Shown: positions 34,532-44,054 of the stretch, one piece after another
Layout of the letters: every line of letters begins with the position of its first letter
How positions within the stretch are numbered: the first letter of the stretch is position 1
NCBI GenBank assembly: GCA_903893815.1
Contig: CAITNS010000047.1
Coordinates: forward strand, 36,823-100,822
DNA from: an uncultured Bacteroidota bacterium
GTDB taxonomy: Bacteria; Bacteroidota; Bacteroidia; B-17B0; Aurantibacillaceae
Direction of reading: 5' to 3'
DNA length: 64,000 bases
Notes under the pieces: model-generated
Told to the model about the DNA's origin: nothing
The model's database searches: none
What the model saw: only the letters and a program-made list of their open reading frames with translations
Made by a program: the position numbers and the translations under genes

Positions 34532-34726
34532 AACAAGCATATTGTTATTACAATTTAATTCAATAATTCACGTTAGAATATAAAATCAAGTATCATGAAA
34601 AAATAAAGATATTTTGGTTTCTGGATTTAATGGCATCAAATATTTTTCAAACAACAATAAATCATATTATTTAATTTATTATAAAAAATACAATATTAAG
34701 TTTAGGGTTAGATTTTAAAAATATAA

Positions 34727-35527
34727 TTATTGATTAGTATTTTTATTACAATGGGGACAAATTGAACTTTCTTTTTTCTCTCTATTTGCCAATTCTTCAG
34801 AAAACCCTGAAGCTAAAATTCCTGTAGGAAGTGCGAAAAGTCCAATGCCAATTATTGATATAATAGAACCTAAGATCTTTCCAATTATCGTAATTGGGTA
34901 CATATCTCCGTATCCGATAGTGGTTAGAGTTGCAACACCCCACCACATAGTTTCTGGAATACTTGAAAATTTATCAGGCTGTGCATTATTTTCGATATAA
35001 TACATCAATGTAGAAGATAGCACAAGCATAAACAGCAATAATAAAATGGTAATAAATAGATGTTCCTTTCTTTTTTTGAATACATCACTTATAATATCTA
35101 ATGCTTTTATATATCTAGCAACTTTAAATAATCTAATGATTCTTAGTAGTCTAAAAATTCTAATAAAGCGCAAGTCTATTGATAAGAAAGATAAATAGAA
35201 AGGGGTAATCGCCAGAATATCAATTATAGTTTCAAATGAAAAAATGTAAAGTAATCTTCCTGAAATTGGTTTCTGATATTTTGAATTTTCGGTGATTGTC
35301 CAAATTCTAAGTAATAATTCAATTGAAAATATCCATACTGAAACACCTTCTATAAAATCAAAAATTACTCCATATTTTATGCTATATGCTTTAACAGACT
35401 CAAATATAATTGATAAACAATTTAAGAATATCAACAGCAATATTGTGTAATCAAAAATCTTACTATAAATCCCTAATTCTAGGTTTAACAGTTTGTAAAT
35501 TTTATTTTTTAATTTATATTTAGTCAT
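34727..35527 (-). CDS. voltage-gated potassium channel
   Basis: The 266-residue channel subunit has six membrane helices: S1-S3, an S4 with regularly spaced basic residues (RFIRIFRLLRIIRLFKVAR), an S5, a pore loop with the K+ filter TTIGYGDMYP and an S6 (ILGSIISIIGIGLFALPTGI). The C-terminus ends in a CPHCNKN zinc-ribbon-like motif. It lies 15 bp downstream of the DUF4236 gene, a pair suggesting co-expression. Very AT-rich. Confidence 0.9.
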   Translation of the reverse strand: MTKYKLKNKIYKLLNLELGIYSKIFDYTILLLIFLNCLSIIFESVKAYSIKYGVIFDFIEGVSVWIFSIELLLRIWTITENSKYQKPISGRLLYIFSFETIIDILAITPFYLSFLSIDLRFIRIFRLLRIIRLFKVARYIKALDIISDVFKKRKEHLFITILLLLFMLVLSSTLMYYIENNAQPDKFSSIPETMWWGVATLTTIGYGDMYPITIIGKILGSIISIIGIGLFALPTGILASGFSEELANREKKESSICPHCNKNTNQ

Positions 35528-35542
35528 GAAATGTATTAATTT

Positions 35543-36637
35543 TTAGAATGCAGCTTTGTATTCTTCGAAAATATCTGTAAATTGTTTTGAATTTTCTACA
35601 TTACTAAATAAATAACTTTCATTCAAACCTAACTTAGATAGTAGTTCGATTCGACCATATTTATATACAGGTATTTCAATATTACCTTTAAATCTCTTAT
35701 CAGGAGTCCCATCTTTGTTTACTTTTGTCCATTGTTTTTTAACAAAAAGAGCATCTGTCGGGTTTACTTCAGGTTCAGCGCAATCAGCTTTTGTATGAAT
35801 TAAATTAACATCTTTTATGTCAATTAGTCCAATGCTGTCATTTATTACATCCATATAAATAATAAATGATGGATATATGTAAATATCACCGTCGCCATTT
35901 ATATTTTGCCAAAACATTCCTTGGTATGAAGATTCTATAATATCAATATTTTTTAATTCGAGCTTTACTTTTTTTCTTGAAATAGTTTCGTCAGCATTAC
36001 TTCTATTCTGAGATTTATTTACTTTTTTAGATGAAGTGATATCCCAGATAAATTCGGAATTAGATAATTTCATAAAACTATCTTTTAATTTATTATAAAT
36101 TTCTAGATCACTTTGATCGATTAAAATATCAACATTAACTTTACATTTTTTTGATTGATTTACTATATCATACAAGTACTCCTCTAATTCAGTAATCTTA
36201 TTTTTAAACGGGCTAAAAATAAATCCAATTAAAAAAATACATGCAATATTGTATGCTTTTTTAGCTTTTTCTATATCTGCGTGCGTTTTAACTATTTCAT
36301 TTGCTAAATCATTTTTGTCCTTATAAGCTTCTAAAATAGTGTCCTTCAATTCCGTTAAATTGGAACTAGTTATTGCACTAGCATCAGCACTTTTTATTTC
36401 ATTCTCATTATTTGCATTTGAAATATTTTGTGCATTATCATTAATCACCTCATTAGTATTTCCAACAATTTTTTGTCTATTGTAAAGACCGGTTCCAGCA
36501 ATACTTGTGTTTAAATATGCTCCATTTTTACCAATGGTTACACTTGCTCCATTACCACCTATTGAAGAGGTTACACCAGATTTAGATATATTCAAGTAAA
36601 ACCCTGGAAATACTTTTATTCTTTTTCGAAATCTCAT
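35543..36637 (-). CDS. DUF4236 domain protein
   Basis: The 364-residue protein begins MRFRKRIKVFPGFYLNISKS and GVTSSIGGNGASVTIG, the DUF4236 signature (residues 1-55). A coiled coil (about 90-150), one hydrophobic segment (AYNIACIFLIGFIFSP) and a C-terminal domain (about 180-364) follow. DUF4236 proteins are common in accessory regions with unknown function. I use the ATG at 36637. An ATG three codons upstream is less like the family. Confidence 0.8.
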   Translation of the reverse strand: MRFRKRIKVFPGFYLNISKSGVTSSIGGNGASVTIGKNGAYLNTSIAGTGLYNRQKIVGNTNEVINDNAQNISNANNENEIKSADASAITSSNLTELKDTILEAYKDKNDLANEIVKTHADIEKAKKAYNIACIFLIGFIFSPFKNKITELEEYLYDIVNQSKKCKVNVDILIDQSDLEIYNKLKDSFMKLSNSEFIWDITSSKKVNKSQNRSNADETISRKKVKLELKNIDIIESSYQGMFWQNINGDGDIYIYPSFIIYMDVINDSIGLIDIKDVNLIHTKADCAEPEVNPTDALFVKKQWTKVNKDGTPDKRFKGNIEIPVYKYGRIELLSKLGLNESYLFSNVENSKQFTDIFEEYKAAF

Positions 36638-36774
36638 TTTATACATTTTAGAATTACAAACTTTCTAAATATAACATATTATATCTTATAAAAAAAGAGT
36701 ATTATAGAGTGTTATTAGAGTTTAACAGAATGTTTGAATAATGAAATCACTTAAATTATAAATATTTCTAAGCA

Positions 36775-36840
36775 GTTTTTGGACTGTTTATACTTTATGA
36801 TTTAACAGAGGAAGAAATTAAAATTGTTGAGGGTAATTAA
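36775..36840 (+). pseudogene. C-terminal stub resembling a restriction-modification enzyme
   Basis: A frame ending in YDLTEEEIKIVEGN and TAA (36838-36840) resembles the tail of Eco57I-class restriction-modification and other large adenine methyltransferases. An upstream stop (about 36772) limits it to about 20 codons. Only the end of the gene survives. Family assignment rests on this short motif. Confidence 0.4.
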
Positions 36841-36911
36841 TTACAGTATTTTTTAATACTCTCATAAGCGTCTGATTCTCCAAGCTCTCCAGCTTTACTC
36901 CAATTTTTCGT
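36837..36911 (-). pseudogene. C-terminal stub of a Sel1/TPR repeat protein
   Basis: On the minus strand NWSKAGELGESDAYESIKKY followed by CN and a stop (36837-36839) matches the end of Sel1-like repeat proteins. The upstream frame is closed. Its stop codon overlaps the stop of the plus-strand stub, as if a formerly convergent gene pair had both lost their 5' parts. The rest of the 369-bp gap shows nothing else recognisable. Confidence 0.45.
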
Positions 36912-37015
36912 GGTAAATCATATTGCTGATTAGTTGCTCTCCAGCAGAGCTAATTTACTCTTCTGACTTACGGGACTAGTATAACAATTATTTTTATCAA
37001 AAACACCAACTATTT

Positions 37016-37240
37016 TTGGCACCATTACCTGAAAACAAAACTGAATTATTGAGCATTGTATTATTCTCCATTTTATTAGCTTCTATAGGGGTGTACATTG
37101 ATGAAGATAAAAACACCCTAAGTATCTTGGACAATATTAAGGAATTTATAGTGATGTCAATTTTAGTGTTTATAGCACTAAGTGCAATTTATTTTAGTGT
37201 AAAATTTGTCCTAAAACAAGCAAAGCAATTATTAGCATAA
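37016..37240 (+). CDS. small two-helix membrane protein
   Basis: The 74-residue frame starts at TTG and has two hydrophobic helices (LLSIVLFSILLASIGVYI and FIVMSILVFIALSAIYFSV) around an acidic loop (DEDKNTLSILDNIKEF). It looks coding but the start is uncertain. The family is not recognised. It belongs to the AT-rich accessory patch. Confidence 0.5.
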   Translation: MAPLPENKTELLSIVLFSILLASIGVYIDEDKNTLSILDNIKEFIVMSILVFIALSAIYFSVKFVLKQAKQLLA

Positions 37241-38548
37241 TTACTTAACCAAACTTCCATTCGCTCTCAATAAATCCGTCTCAGCCATTTTAATAGCATA
37301 TAAAGCCTCTATGTATCGAACTTGAGCGTCTTCTAAATTCTTTTGTGTTTCTATCGTTTCTAATAAATTAGATTTACCTACTTTATAACGCTCAATCGAT
37401 ACATCTAACACTTCTTTTGAATCCGATAAATTTTGTTTTTCCAAATCAACAATCGTTTTATTTAATAAATACGTTTTATAGCTATTAAAAACTTGTCCAT
37501 CAATTTGCATTTGCATTTGCTCCGTAACATATTTCTGATTGAGGTATAAGATATTTCTTTCTTTCACTAATTTACTATTCTTGTTTCCATTAAAAATTAA
37601 CCAACCCGCTGTAACACCTGCATTTAAACCTGCTTGTCGGTTTAAAAAAACAAACCCAGCTTGACTTTGAGCTCGTGTAAAATTATAAGCACCATTTAAT
37701 TGTACAAAAGGCAAATTAGCAGAGCGTGCTTCTTTAATACTTTGCTGTGTTATTAATTCGTTTTGTTTCGACATTAAAATAGATGAATTGGATTTTGATA
37801 CTTCCTTTTTAAGATCATCGATATTTGGATTAAAATTAACCACAATGGAGTCATCTGTATTAAACTCAGTATCTACAGGCTTATTTAATAAGGTATTTAA
37901 TTTAGTTTTAGCATTTAGTAATTGTAATTCTAATTGTATGATGGCACTTTTGGCTTTATTTTCATTAGATTGAGATAACAACACATCTACTTTAGAATCT
38001 GATCCAATTTCTAATCTTAATTTTGCTATTTTTTTCCGCTCTTCGTAAATGCTTAAATTTTGTTTCGCTGCTTTTATGAGTTCATTTGTTTTTACAACCA
38101 TATAATAAGCCGATACAATATCATACACGGTGTTTTCCATTTTTTGTTTCAGTTCAATAGCAGACAATTGTTCGTTTAAGCCTAATCTTTTTTTAACCGC
38201 AAACATTTTCAACCCATCAAATATCATCCAACCAACATTTACAGATGCTCCTGTGTTATTAGATTGGGCGCCATTTCTCTCCTGAATAACACCGGTACTA
38301 AATTCTTGATAGGAATTAATATTAGCTAAATTCAAATTGGCATTTACACTTACCGTTGGCGACATGCCAGCATTACCAAAATTATTTTGAAGCTTCGCAA
38401 TCTCTTGTTCATTTTTTACTATTAAAACAGCATAGTTTTTCTCTAGTCCAATTTTCATGGCCTCATCAACAGTTAACACTGATTGAGAAAAAACGAGGGA
38501 ACTAGCGGCAACTAATAAATATGCAAATAGTATATTTCTCTTAAGCAT
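37241..38548 (-). CDS. TolC family outer-membrane efflux protein
   Basis: The 435-residue outer membrane factor has a signal peptide (MLKRNILFAYLLVAASSLVFSQ) and two OEP domains of long helices (LTVDEAMKIGLEKNYAVLIV; LSIYEERKKIAKLRLEIGSD; QKNLEDAQVRYIEALYAIKM). I chose the ATG at 38548, which overlaps the RND gene end by 8 bp. A start at 38611 would lie within the permease frame and spoil the signal peptide. It is the last gene of the efflux operon. Confidence 0.9.
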   Translation of the reverse strand: MLKRNILFAYLLVAASSLVFSQSVLTVDEAMKIGLEKNYAVLIVKNEQEIAKLQNNFGNAGMSPTVSVNANLNLANINSYQEFSTGVIQERNGAQSNNTGASVNVGWMIFDGLKMFAVKKRLGLNEQLSAIELKQKMENTVYDIVSAYYMVVKTNELIKAAKQNLSIYEERKKIAKLRLEIGSDSKVDVLLSQSNENKAKSAIIQLELQLLNAKTKLNTLLNKPVDTEFNTDDSIVVNFNPNIDDLKKEVSKSNSSILMSKQNELITQQSIKEARSANLPFVQLNGAYNFTRAQSQAGFVFLNRQAGLNAGVTAGWLIFNGNKNSKLVKERNILYLNQKYVTEQMQMQIDGQVFNSYKTYLLNKTIVDLEKQNLSDSKEVLDVSIERYKVGKSNLLETIETQKNLEDAQVRYIEALYAIKMAETDLLRANGSLVK

Positions 38549-41500
38549 TTTTTTTCTTTTTAAAATAAATAGACATTCTAATATAAAACGAATACATCGC
38601 AGGTATAACATACAATGTTAATACCATCGACAATAATAATCCACCAATAATAACAATCCCCATTCCCATGCGACTTTCTGAACCTGCACCTAATGCCATG
38701 GCAATTGGTAACGCACCCAACATGGTTGCTAAACTCGTCATTAAAATAGGACGTAAACGTGCCGTTGAAGCAGCAACCAATGCTTTAGTTGTCGTTAATC
38801 CTTTATCACGTAATTGATTGGTGAATTCAATAATCAAGATTCCATTTTTAGTAACTAATCCTATTAGCATAATCATTCCAATTTGACTAAAAATATTTAA
38901 GGTTTCGTTGAAATACCATAAAGAGAATAAGGCTCCCGATAATGCCATTGGAACGGTTAGCATGATAATAAATGGCTCTACAAAACTTTCGAATTGCGCT
39001 GCTAACAATAAATAGATTAAGACTAATGCTAACAAAAAGGCAAATAAAATATTAGACGAACTTTCAGCAAAATCTCTAGATGCCCCTGTTAAAGAAGTTT
39101 TGAAACTATCATCTAAAATTTGTTTTGATATTTTATTCATTTCCTCAATACCATCACCTATCGTTTTACCTGGCGCTAAACCTGCTTGTATTGTTGCCGA
39201 TTGAAAACGATTATAATGATACAATTGTGGCGGACTACTTCTTTCAACAACTGTAATAATATTATCTAATTGAATCATTTCACCTTTACTGTTTTTGACA
39301 AACAAATCTTTAATATCATTTGGATCATCACGATTTTCTCTATTAACCTGACCAACCACTTGATATTGTTTGTCGCCTTTAATGTAATAACCAAAACGTT
39401 GTCCGCTTAATGCTAACTGAATGGTTTGAGCCACATCAGCAATACTTACACCCATTGTTTTTGCTTTGTCACGATTAATTTCAATAATCAATTCAGGTTT
39501 ATTAAATTTCAAGTTCACATCAACACCTTGAAAAACTGGATTTTTATTTGCTAATTCTAAAAACTTCGGTAATTTTTCTCTGATTTTATTGAAGTCGTTA
39601 TTTTGTAATACAAACTGAACAGGCAATGCACCTTTTGGTCCACCACCCGAAGAAATAGATTGCTCTTGAATCACAAAGATTTTCCCTTCTGGGAACTGCG
39701 CTAAATTTTTAGTAATGTAATTTGCAATTTGATCTTGTGAACGTTTTCTATCTTCTGATTGGGTTAAAGCTAATCTCACAAAACCTGTATTTACAGCACC
39801 AGAGCCAGCAAAACCAGGAGCGGTTAAGGTTAAGCACACCGCTTTCTCAGCTACTGAATCACCTACAAACGTAGATATTTTATCCATGGTCGCATCTGTT
39901 GCTTCAAATGACGTTCCTTCTGGCATAGTTACTAACATCCGCAGCCAGTTTCTATCTTCTAAAGGCGATAATTCTGATTTTAATTGTGATCCAAAAAAGA
40001 AAATAGCTCCTCCAGAAACAAAAAGTATAACAAAAGCCCATCGTCTTTTTTTCAAAAAATTAGTCACCGAATTTTTAAACCAATTATCTAAGCCAACAAA
40101 AAATGGTTCAGACCAAATATAAAATCTACTACGTTTCGAGTGATCTTTTCTCACCAACTTAGCATTTAACATGGGGGTTAAGGTTAATGATACAAAAGCA
40201 GAAATTAAAACGGCTCCGGCAATCACTACACCAAACTCTCTAAATAATCGCCCAACAAATCCTTCTAAGAAAATTACAGGCATAAAAACTGCAGCTAATG
40301 TTAACGACGTAATAATGACCGCGGTGTAAATTTCACGTGTTCCTTCTATCGCTGCATCTTTAGGAGATAATCCTTTTTCTAATTTCTTGAAAATATTTTC
40401 GGTTACCACAATACCATCATCCACTACCAAACCAGTTGCCAAAACAATCGCTAAAAGCGTAAGTACGTTAATAGAATAATCCATCATGTACATAATAAAG
40501 AACGCGCCAATTAAGGATACAGGAATATCAATTAAAGGACGAAAAGCAATTAACCAATCTCTAAAAAATAAATAAATAATTAAGATGACTAATAACAAAG
40601 CAATGATTAATGTTTCACCAACTTCGTTAATCGATTTTTTAATGAAACGTGTATTATCTAAAGCAATATTAATAGTGTAATCTTTTGGCAATTCTTTTTT
40701 TAGAACTTTATAACGCTTATAAAATTCATCGGCAATATCAATATAATTAGCTCCTGGCAATGGTACTAAAGCCATACCAACCATTGGCGTTCCTGATTCT
40801 TTTAAAACAGTTTCTTCATTTTCTGAACCTAATTCCACTTTAGCAACATCACGCAAGCGAACAATATTATTATCGCTTTCTTTCACAATCATGGTTTCAA
40901 ATTCAGTTACCGTTGATAATCTTCCGATAGTATTAACGGTTAACTCAGTTGTGTTACCTTCAATTTTACCAGAAGGCAAATCCACGTTCTCTCTATCTAA
41001 CGCTTGCTTTACATCTAATGGTGTTAGGTTGTAAGACGCTAATCTATCTGGTTTTAAACGAATACGCATGCAATAACGACGTTGTCCCCAAATCTGAACC
41101 GCACTTACACCTGAAATCGTTTGAAAATTTTGTGCTAACACATTCTCGGCATAATCACTTACGTCTAATAACGAACGAGTATCGCTTACTAATGTCATCG
41201 AAATAATTGGGTCAGAGTTGGCATCTGCTTTTGAAACCACTGGTGGTGCATCAATATCCTGAGGTAATTGTTTTACAGCTTGAGATACTTTATCACGTAC
41301 ATCATTTGCTGCTGCTTCTAAATTTGAACTTAAATTAAACTCTACAGTAATAATACTTGAACCTTGATTGGATGCTGAGGATAATGTTCTAATTCCATCT
41401 ATACCATTAATCGCTTTCTCTAACGGTTCTGTAATTTGAGATTGAATCACATCCGCATTTGCACCTATGTAACTAGTGCGCACTGTAATCACTGGTGGAT

Positions 41501-41621
41501 CAACTGAAGGAAATTCACGAACTCCTAAATAGTTAAATCCTATTAATCCAAATAAAATTATAATAATTGAAAATACCGTGACTAACACCGGTCGCTTAAC
41601 ACTTAATTCTGCTAAATCCAT
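38541..41621 (-). CDS. RND efflux permease (HAE1/AcrB-like)
   Basis: The 1026-residue inner-membrane pump has 12 membrane helices with two large periplasmic loops. Marker segments are VKRPVLVTVFSIIIILFGLI, ATGLVVDDGIVVTENIFKKL (with the proton-relay Asp pair), FVSLTLTPML and the C-terminal MIMLIGLVTKNGILIIEF. It exports drugs or other amphiphiles by proton antiport. It lies 1 bp after the adaptor gene and overlaps tolC-like by 8 bp. Confidence 0.96.
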   Translation of the reverse strand: MDLAELSVKRPVLVTVFSIIIILFGLIGFNYLGVREFPSVDPPVITVRTSYIGANADVIQSQITEPLEKAINGIDGIRTLSSASNQGSSIITVEFNLSSNLEAAANDVRDKVSQAVKQLPQDIDAPPVVSKADANSDPIISMTLVSDTRSLLDVSDYAENVLAQNFQTISGVSAVQIWGQRRYCMRIRLKPDRLASYNLTPLDVKQALDRENVDLPSGKIEGNTTELTVNTIGRLSTVTEFETMIVKESDNNIVRLRDVAKVELGSENEETVLKESGTPMVGMALVPLPGANYIDIADEFYKRYKVLKKELPKDYTINIALDNTRFIKKSINEVGETLIIALLLVILIIYLFFRDWLIAFRPLIDIPVSLIGAFFIMYMMDYSINVLTLLAIVLATGLVVDDGIVVTENIFKKLEKGLSPKDAAIEGTREIYTAVIITSLTLAAVFMPVIFLEGFVGRLFREFGVVIAGAVLISAFVSLTLTPMLNAKLVRKDHSKRSRFYIWSEPFFVGLDNWFKNSVTNFLKKRRWAFVILFVSGGAIFFFGSQLKSELSPLEDRNWLRMLVTMPEGTSFEATDATMDKISTFVGDSVAEKAVCLTLTAPGFAGSGAVNTGFVRLALTQSEDRKRSQDQIANYITKNLAQFPEGKIFVIQEQSISSGGGPKGALPVQFVLQNNDFNKIREKLPKFLELANKNPVFQGVDVNLKFNKPELIIEINRDKAKTMGVSIADVAQTIQLALSGQRFGYYIKGDKQYQVVGQVNRENRDDPNDIKDLFVKNSKGEMIQLDNIITVVERSSPPQLYHYNRFQSATIQAGLAPGKTIGDGIEEMNKISKQILDDSFKTSLTGASRDFAESSSNILFAFLLALVLIYLLLAAQFESFVEPFIIMLTVPMALSGALFSLWYFNETLNIFSQIGMIMLIGLVTKNGILIIEFTNQLRDKGLTTTKALVAASTARLRPILMTSLATMLGALPIAMALGAGSESRMGMGIVIIGGLLLSMVLTLYVIPAMYSFYIRMSIYFKKKKNA

Positions 41622-41622
41622 A

Positions 41623-42684
41623 TTAGTTAACTGATTTTAAAAGTTTTAACTCTGTATCTTTTTTAATAGATAATAATCCAGTTGTAATGACCGTATCGCC
41701 GGCGCTTATCCCATCAATAATTTGAATTTTATCATCTGTACGCACACCTATTGTAACCATGGCTTCGGTGGCAATACCGTTTTTAGCAATAAATACTTTT
41801 TGTCCTTTTAATGTTGGAATTACACATTGTGTTGGTATCATCAAGGCATTTTGTGTTTCGCCTAAATTAGCAAACACTTTTACAAAACTTCCTGGATAAA
41901 AATGTTCGTTACCATTATATGAGGCTCTTGCTTTAATAGTCTTAGTCATTTCATCCACACGAGGCTCAATAGCATAAATCGTAGCTGTTTGCAGTTCTTT
42001 ACTATTATCATTAGAGAATTTAACAGCAATGCCTTTATTAAATAAGTTGCTATATTTTTCAGGGACAGAAAATTCAACATACAAAGGTTTTGTTTGGACT
42101 AAAGAAACAATTGGTGTAGTCATGTTTACAAATGAACCTTCGCTAATATTTTTTAATCCAATCACTCCTGTAAAAGGTGCAACAATATTCGTTTTCGCTA
42201 ACTGCGCCGAAATATAAGCCTGATCGGCTTTTAAAGCATTTAATTCATTTTCTTGTATATCAAATTCTTCTTTACTAATTCCATTGATAGCAATTAATTT
42301 TTTTAATCTTTCTAACTTTTGTTCTGATAAAGCAATTTGTGTTTTAGATTTCAATAACTGTGCCTGTAAATCAGCATCGTTTAATTTTACTAATAAACTT
42401 CCTTTATTTACAGTTTCACCTTCCTTAAAATAAATAGCCATCACCTTCCCTCCTACTTCTGGCAAAATATCAATTTGATTTAAGGCGCCAATTTTTCCTG
42501 TGGCAAATACATCATTATTGAAAGCAGTAGCTTTCACTACATAATAATTAACTGCTGATGGTCCTTTAGGTTTTCCTTTAGCTGCCGCGGCCGCATCTAC
42601 TTTTGGAGCAAAAAATATAAATTTAGAAGCTACAACTAAAGCAATAGCAACAACGATAATAATCCAAGTAGGTATTTTTTTCAT
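41623..42684 (-). CDS. RND efflux periplasmic adaptor (membrane fusion protein)
   Basis: The 353-residue adaptor has an N-terminal membrane anchor (IIIVVAIALVVASKFIFF), an Ala/Gly linker, barrel-sandwich halves (IGALNQIDILPEVGGKVMAI; KTNIVAPFTGVIGLKNISEG) flanking an alpha-hairpin, and the beta-barrel segment ATIYAIEPRVDEMTKTIKAR. It bridges the RND pump and the outer membrane channel. It starts 17 bp after marR-like. Confidence 0.93.
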   Translation of the reverse strand: MKKIPTWIIIVVAIALVVASKFIFFAPKVDAAAAAKGKPKGPSAVNYYVVKATAFNNDVFATGKIGALNQIDILPEVGGKVMAIYFKEGETVNKGSLLVKLNDADLQAQLLKSKTQIALSEQKLERLKKLIAINGISKEEFDIQENELNALKADQAYISAQLAKTNIVAPFTGVIGLKNISEGSFVNMTTPIVSLVQTKPLYVEFSVPEKYSNLFNKGIAVKFSNDNSKELQTATIYAIEPRVDEMTKTIKARASYNGNEHFYPGSFVKVFANLGETQNALMIPTQCVIPTLKGQKVFIAKNGIATEAMVTIGVRTDDKIQIIDGISAGDTVITTGLLSIKKDTELKLLKSVN

Positions 42685-42701
42685 TTTTTTTATTTTAAAT
42701 A

Positions 42702-43211
42702 TTATACTTTATCTGAAGCAACCGTTTTCTTTTTTCTACCCGTTTTTTTATAATTAAAAAACAAATCTGTAGCTGGTAACTCCTTTAATTTAGAGGACAA
42801 CTGACACAATACTTTATTGAATGTATCTTGATCTTCTTTTGAAACTTCCGAAAATATTTCCGAATCAATAGCATTAAATGATTTTACAATTTCTGCAGTT
42901 TGCTTTAATCCTTTTTTAGTTAATACAATAAAATGTTCTCTTCTATCATCAGGATTGACATTTCTGTCCACAAAACCAACTTTAATTAAATGGTCAATCA
43001 CCTTAACCATAGCTGTTTTATCAATAGCTAAATTGTTGCAAATATTTTGCTGATTGCACCCATTATGTTCGTTTAAAAAGAACAAAATGGAATAATAACG
43101 TTCCACATCTAAATTCTCGAGACTTTTGCTTAACACGCTGTAATAAAGCTTTGAAAGGATTAAGGCTTTAGTTCCAACAGATAATTTAGCATAATTGGCA
43201 TTGGTAGGCAT
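42702..43211 (-). CDS. MarR family transcriptional regulator
   Basis: The 169-residue winged-helix regulator has the helix-turn-helix CNNLAIDKTAMVKVIDHLIK and wing GFVDRNVNPDDRREHFIVLT (DxRR motif). The Lys-rich tail is TGRKKKT. It heads the efflux operon and is preceded by a 23-bp palindrome at 43232-43254 that probably binds it, so the operon is likely autorepressed and ligand-inducible. Confidence 0.92.
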   Translation of the reverse strand: MPTNANYAKLSVGTKALILSKLYYSVLSKSLENLDVERYYSILFFLNEHNGCNQQNICNNLAIDKTAMVKVIDHLIKVGFVDRNVNPDDRREHFIVLTKKGLKQTAEIVKSFNAIDSEIFSEVSKEDQDTFNKVLCQLSSKLKELPATDLFFNYKKTGRKKKTVASDKV

Positions 43212-43231
43212 ATAAAACAGTTTAATTGTAA

Positions 43232-43254
43232 AATAGTTGGTAAATATAACTATT
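43232..43254. promoter_or_regulatory. putative MarR operator
   Basis: AATAGTT, nine bases, AACTATT: 7-bp inverted arms centred 32 bp upstream of the marR-like start. This is the usual size for a MarR dimer site. Confidence 0.65.
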
Positions 43255-43362
43255 ATCCATGATTGATATTCTCTTTAACGCTTTTTAACTTTAGCTGAAA
43301 AGTCGCTATAAAACCTATTTAATTTTTATTTAACTTTATAGACCCTTTTGTATTATACACAC

Positions 43363-43800
43363 ATGAAGTCATATCCTAACATAGCAATAGAGCAATTTGG
43401 AAAGCACATTCACGGAGACGTGCAAGCTTTTAATTGGTTAATTGAAAATAACTACCGAGAATTAATTGCTACTTTAGATGCCATTCGAGATGATAAAAAT
43501 GCCTTTAAATACCTAATTGATGGAAAATATTTTGAATTAGCCGCTTTTGTAAATGCTATTTGGGATGATGCTAAAGCCTTTAAATTTTTAATAGATAATA
43601 AAGCTTTTGATTGGGCTGCTTGTGCTAATTTTATTAATGGTGACGATAAAGCTGAAGCGGCTTTGAAAAGAGCGGGCAAGCATCATTACGTGGCACTTGC
43701 CAACTCTATTTTAGGACGTATACACGAAGATGGTGACAGAAATACTTCGCCAACAGGAGTCATCAAAAACATGTTGGATTTCAAAAAAGCTTTTAGATAG
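43363..43800 (+). CDS. repeat protein with four 26-residue helical units
   Basis: From the ATG at 43363 the protein has 145 residues, mostly four imperfect 26-residue repeats following the pattern KAFK-LIDNKxFELAAFxNAIxDD (AFNWLIENNYRELIATLDAI; AFKYLIDGKYFELAAFVNAI; AFKFLIDNKAFDWAACANFI; ALKRAGKHHYVALANSIL). Each unit looks like a helix pair. An upstream ATG at 43348 would add five residues. It has no signal peptide. It is followed 5 bp later by a second small gene. The function is unknown. Confidence 0.75.
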   Translation: MKSYPNIAIEQFGKHIHGDVQAFNWLIENNYRELIATLDAIRDDKNAFKYLIDGKYFELAAFVNAIWDDAKAFKFLIDNKAFDWAACANFINGDDKAEAALKRAGKHHYVALANSILGRIHEDGDRNTSPTGVIKNMLDFKKAFR

Positions 43801-43805
43801 TTATT

Positions 43806-44039
43806 ATGCGCATTATCGATTCTATTCCTCATCCTTCTATTAGTATTTCTATTTTTCAAATGAACGATAAATTTATTGTGAAATTTGAAGCTGGTCCGAT
43901 GGAACAGTCTTTTAAATTTCATACCGAAGATGTAAAATCAGTTGATGGATTAAAGAAACTCATTAACGAAGCATTTATTGAAACCGTACGAGTGCGTTTT
44001 AATGAAATGTTTATGCAAATGAAGGAAGCTCAGGCTTAA
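43806..44039 (+). CDS. small conserved hypothetical protein
   Basis: The 77-residue soluble protein begins MRIIDSIPHPSISISIFQMN, with alternating beta strands (KFIVKFEAGPMEQSFKF) followed by a C-terminal helix (LINEAFIETVRVRFNEMFMQ). Named family not recognised. It lies 5 bp after the repeat-protein gene and is probably in the same operon. Confidence 0.7.
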   Translation: MRIIDSIPHPSISISIFQMNDKFIVKFEAGPMEQSFKFHTEDVKSVDGLKKLINEAFIETVRVRFNEMFMQMKEAQA

Positions 44040-44054
44040 CTTCATTTTTAGTTT

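Noticed and set aside
38548..38611. Upstream start for the TolC-like gene
   Set aside because: It would place 21 extra basic and aromatic residues before an otherwise perfect signal peptide and lie within the permease frame.
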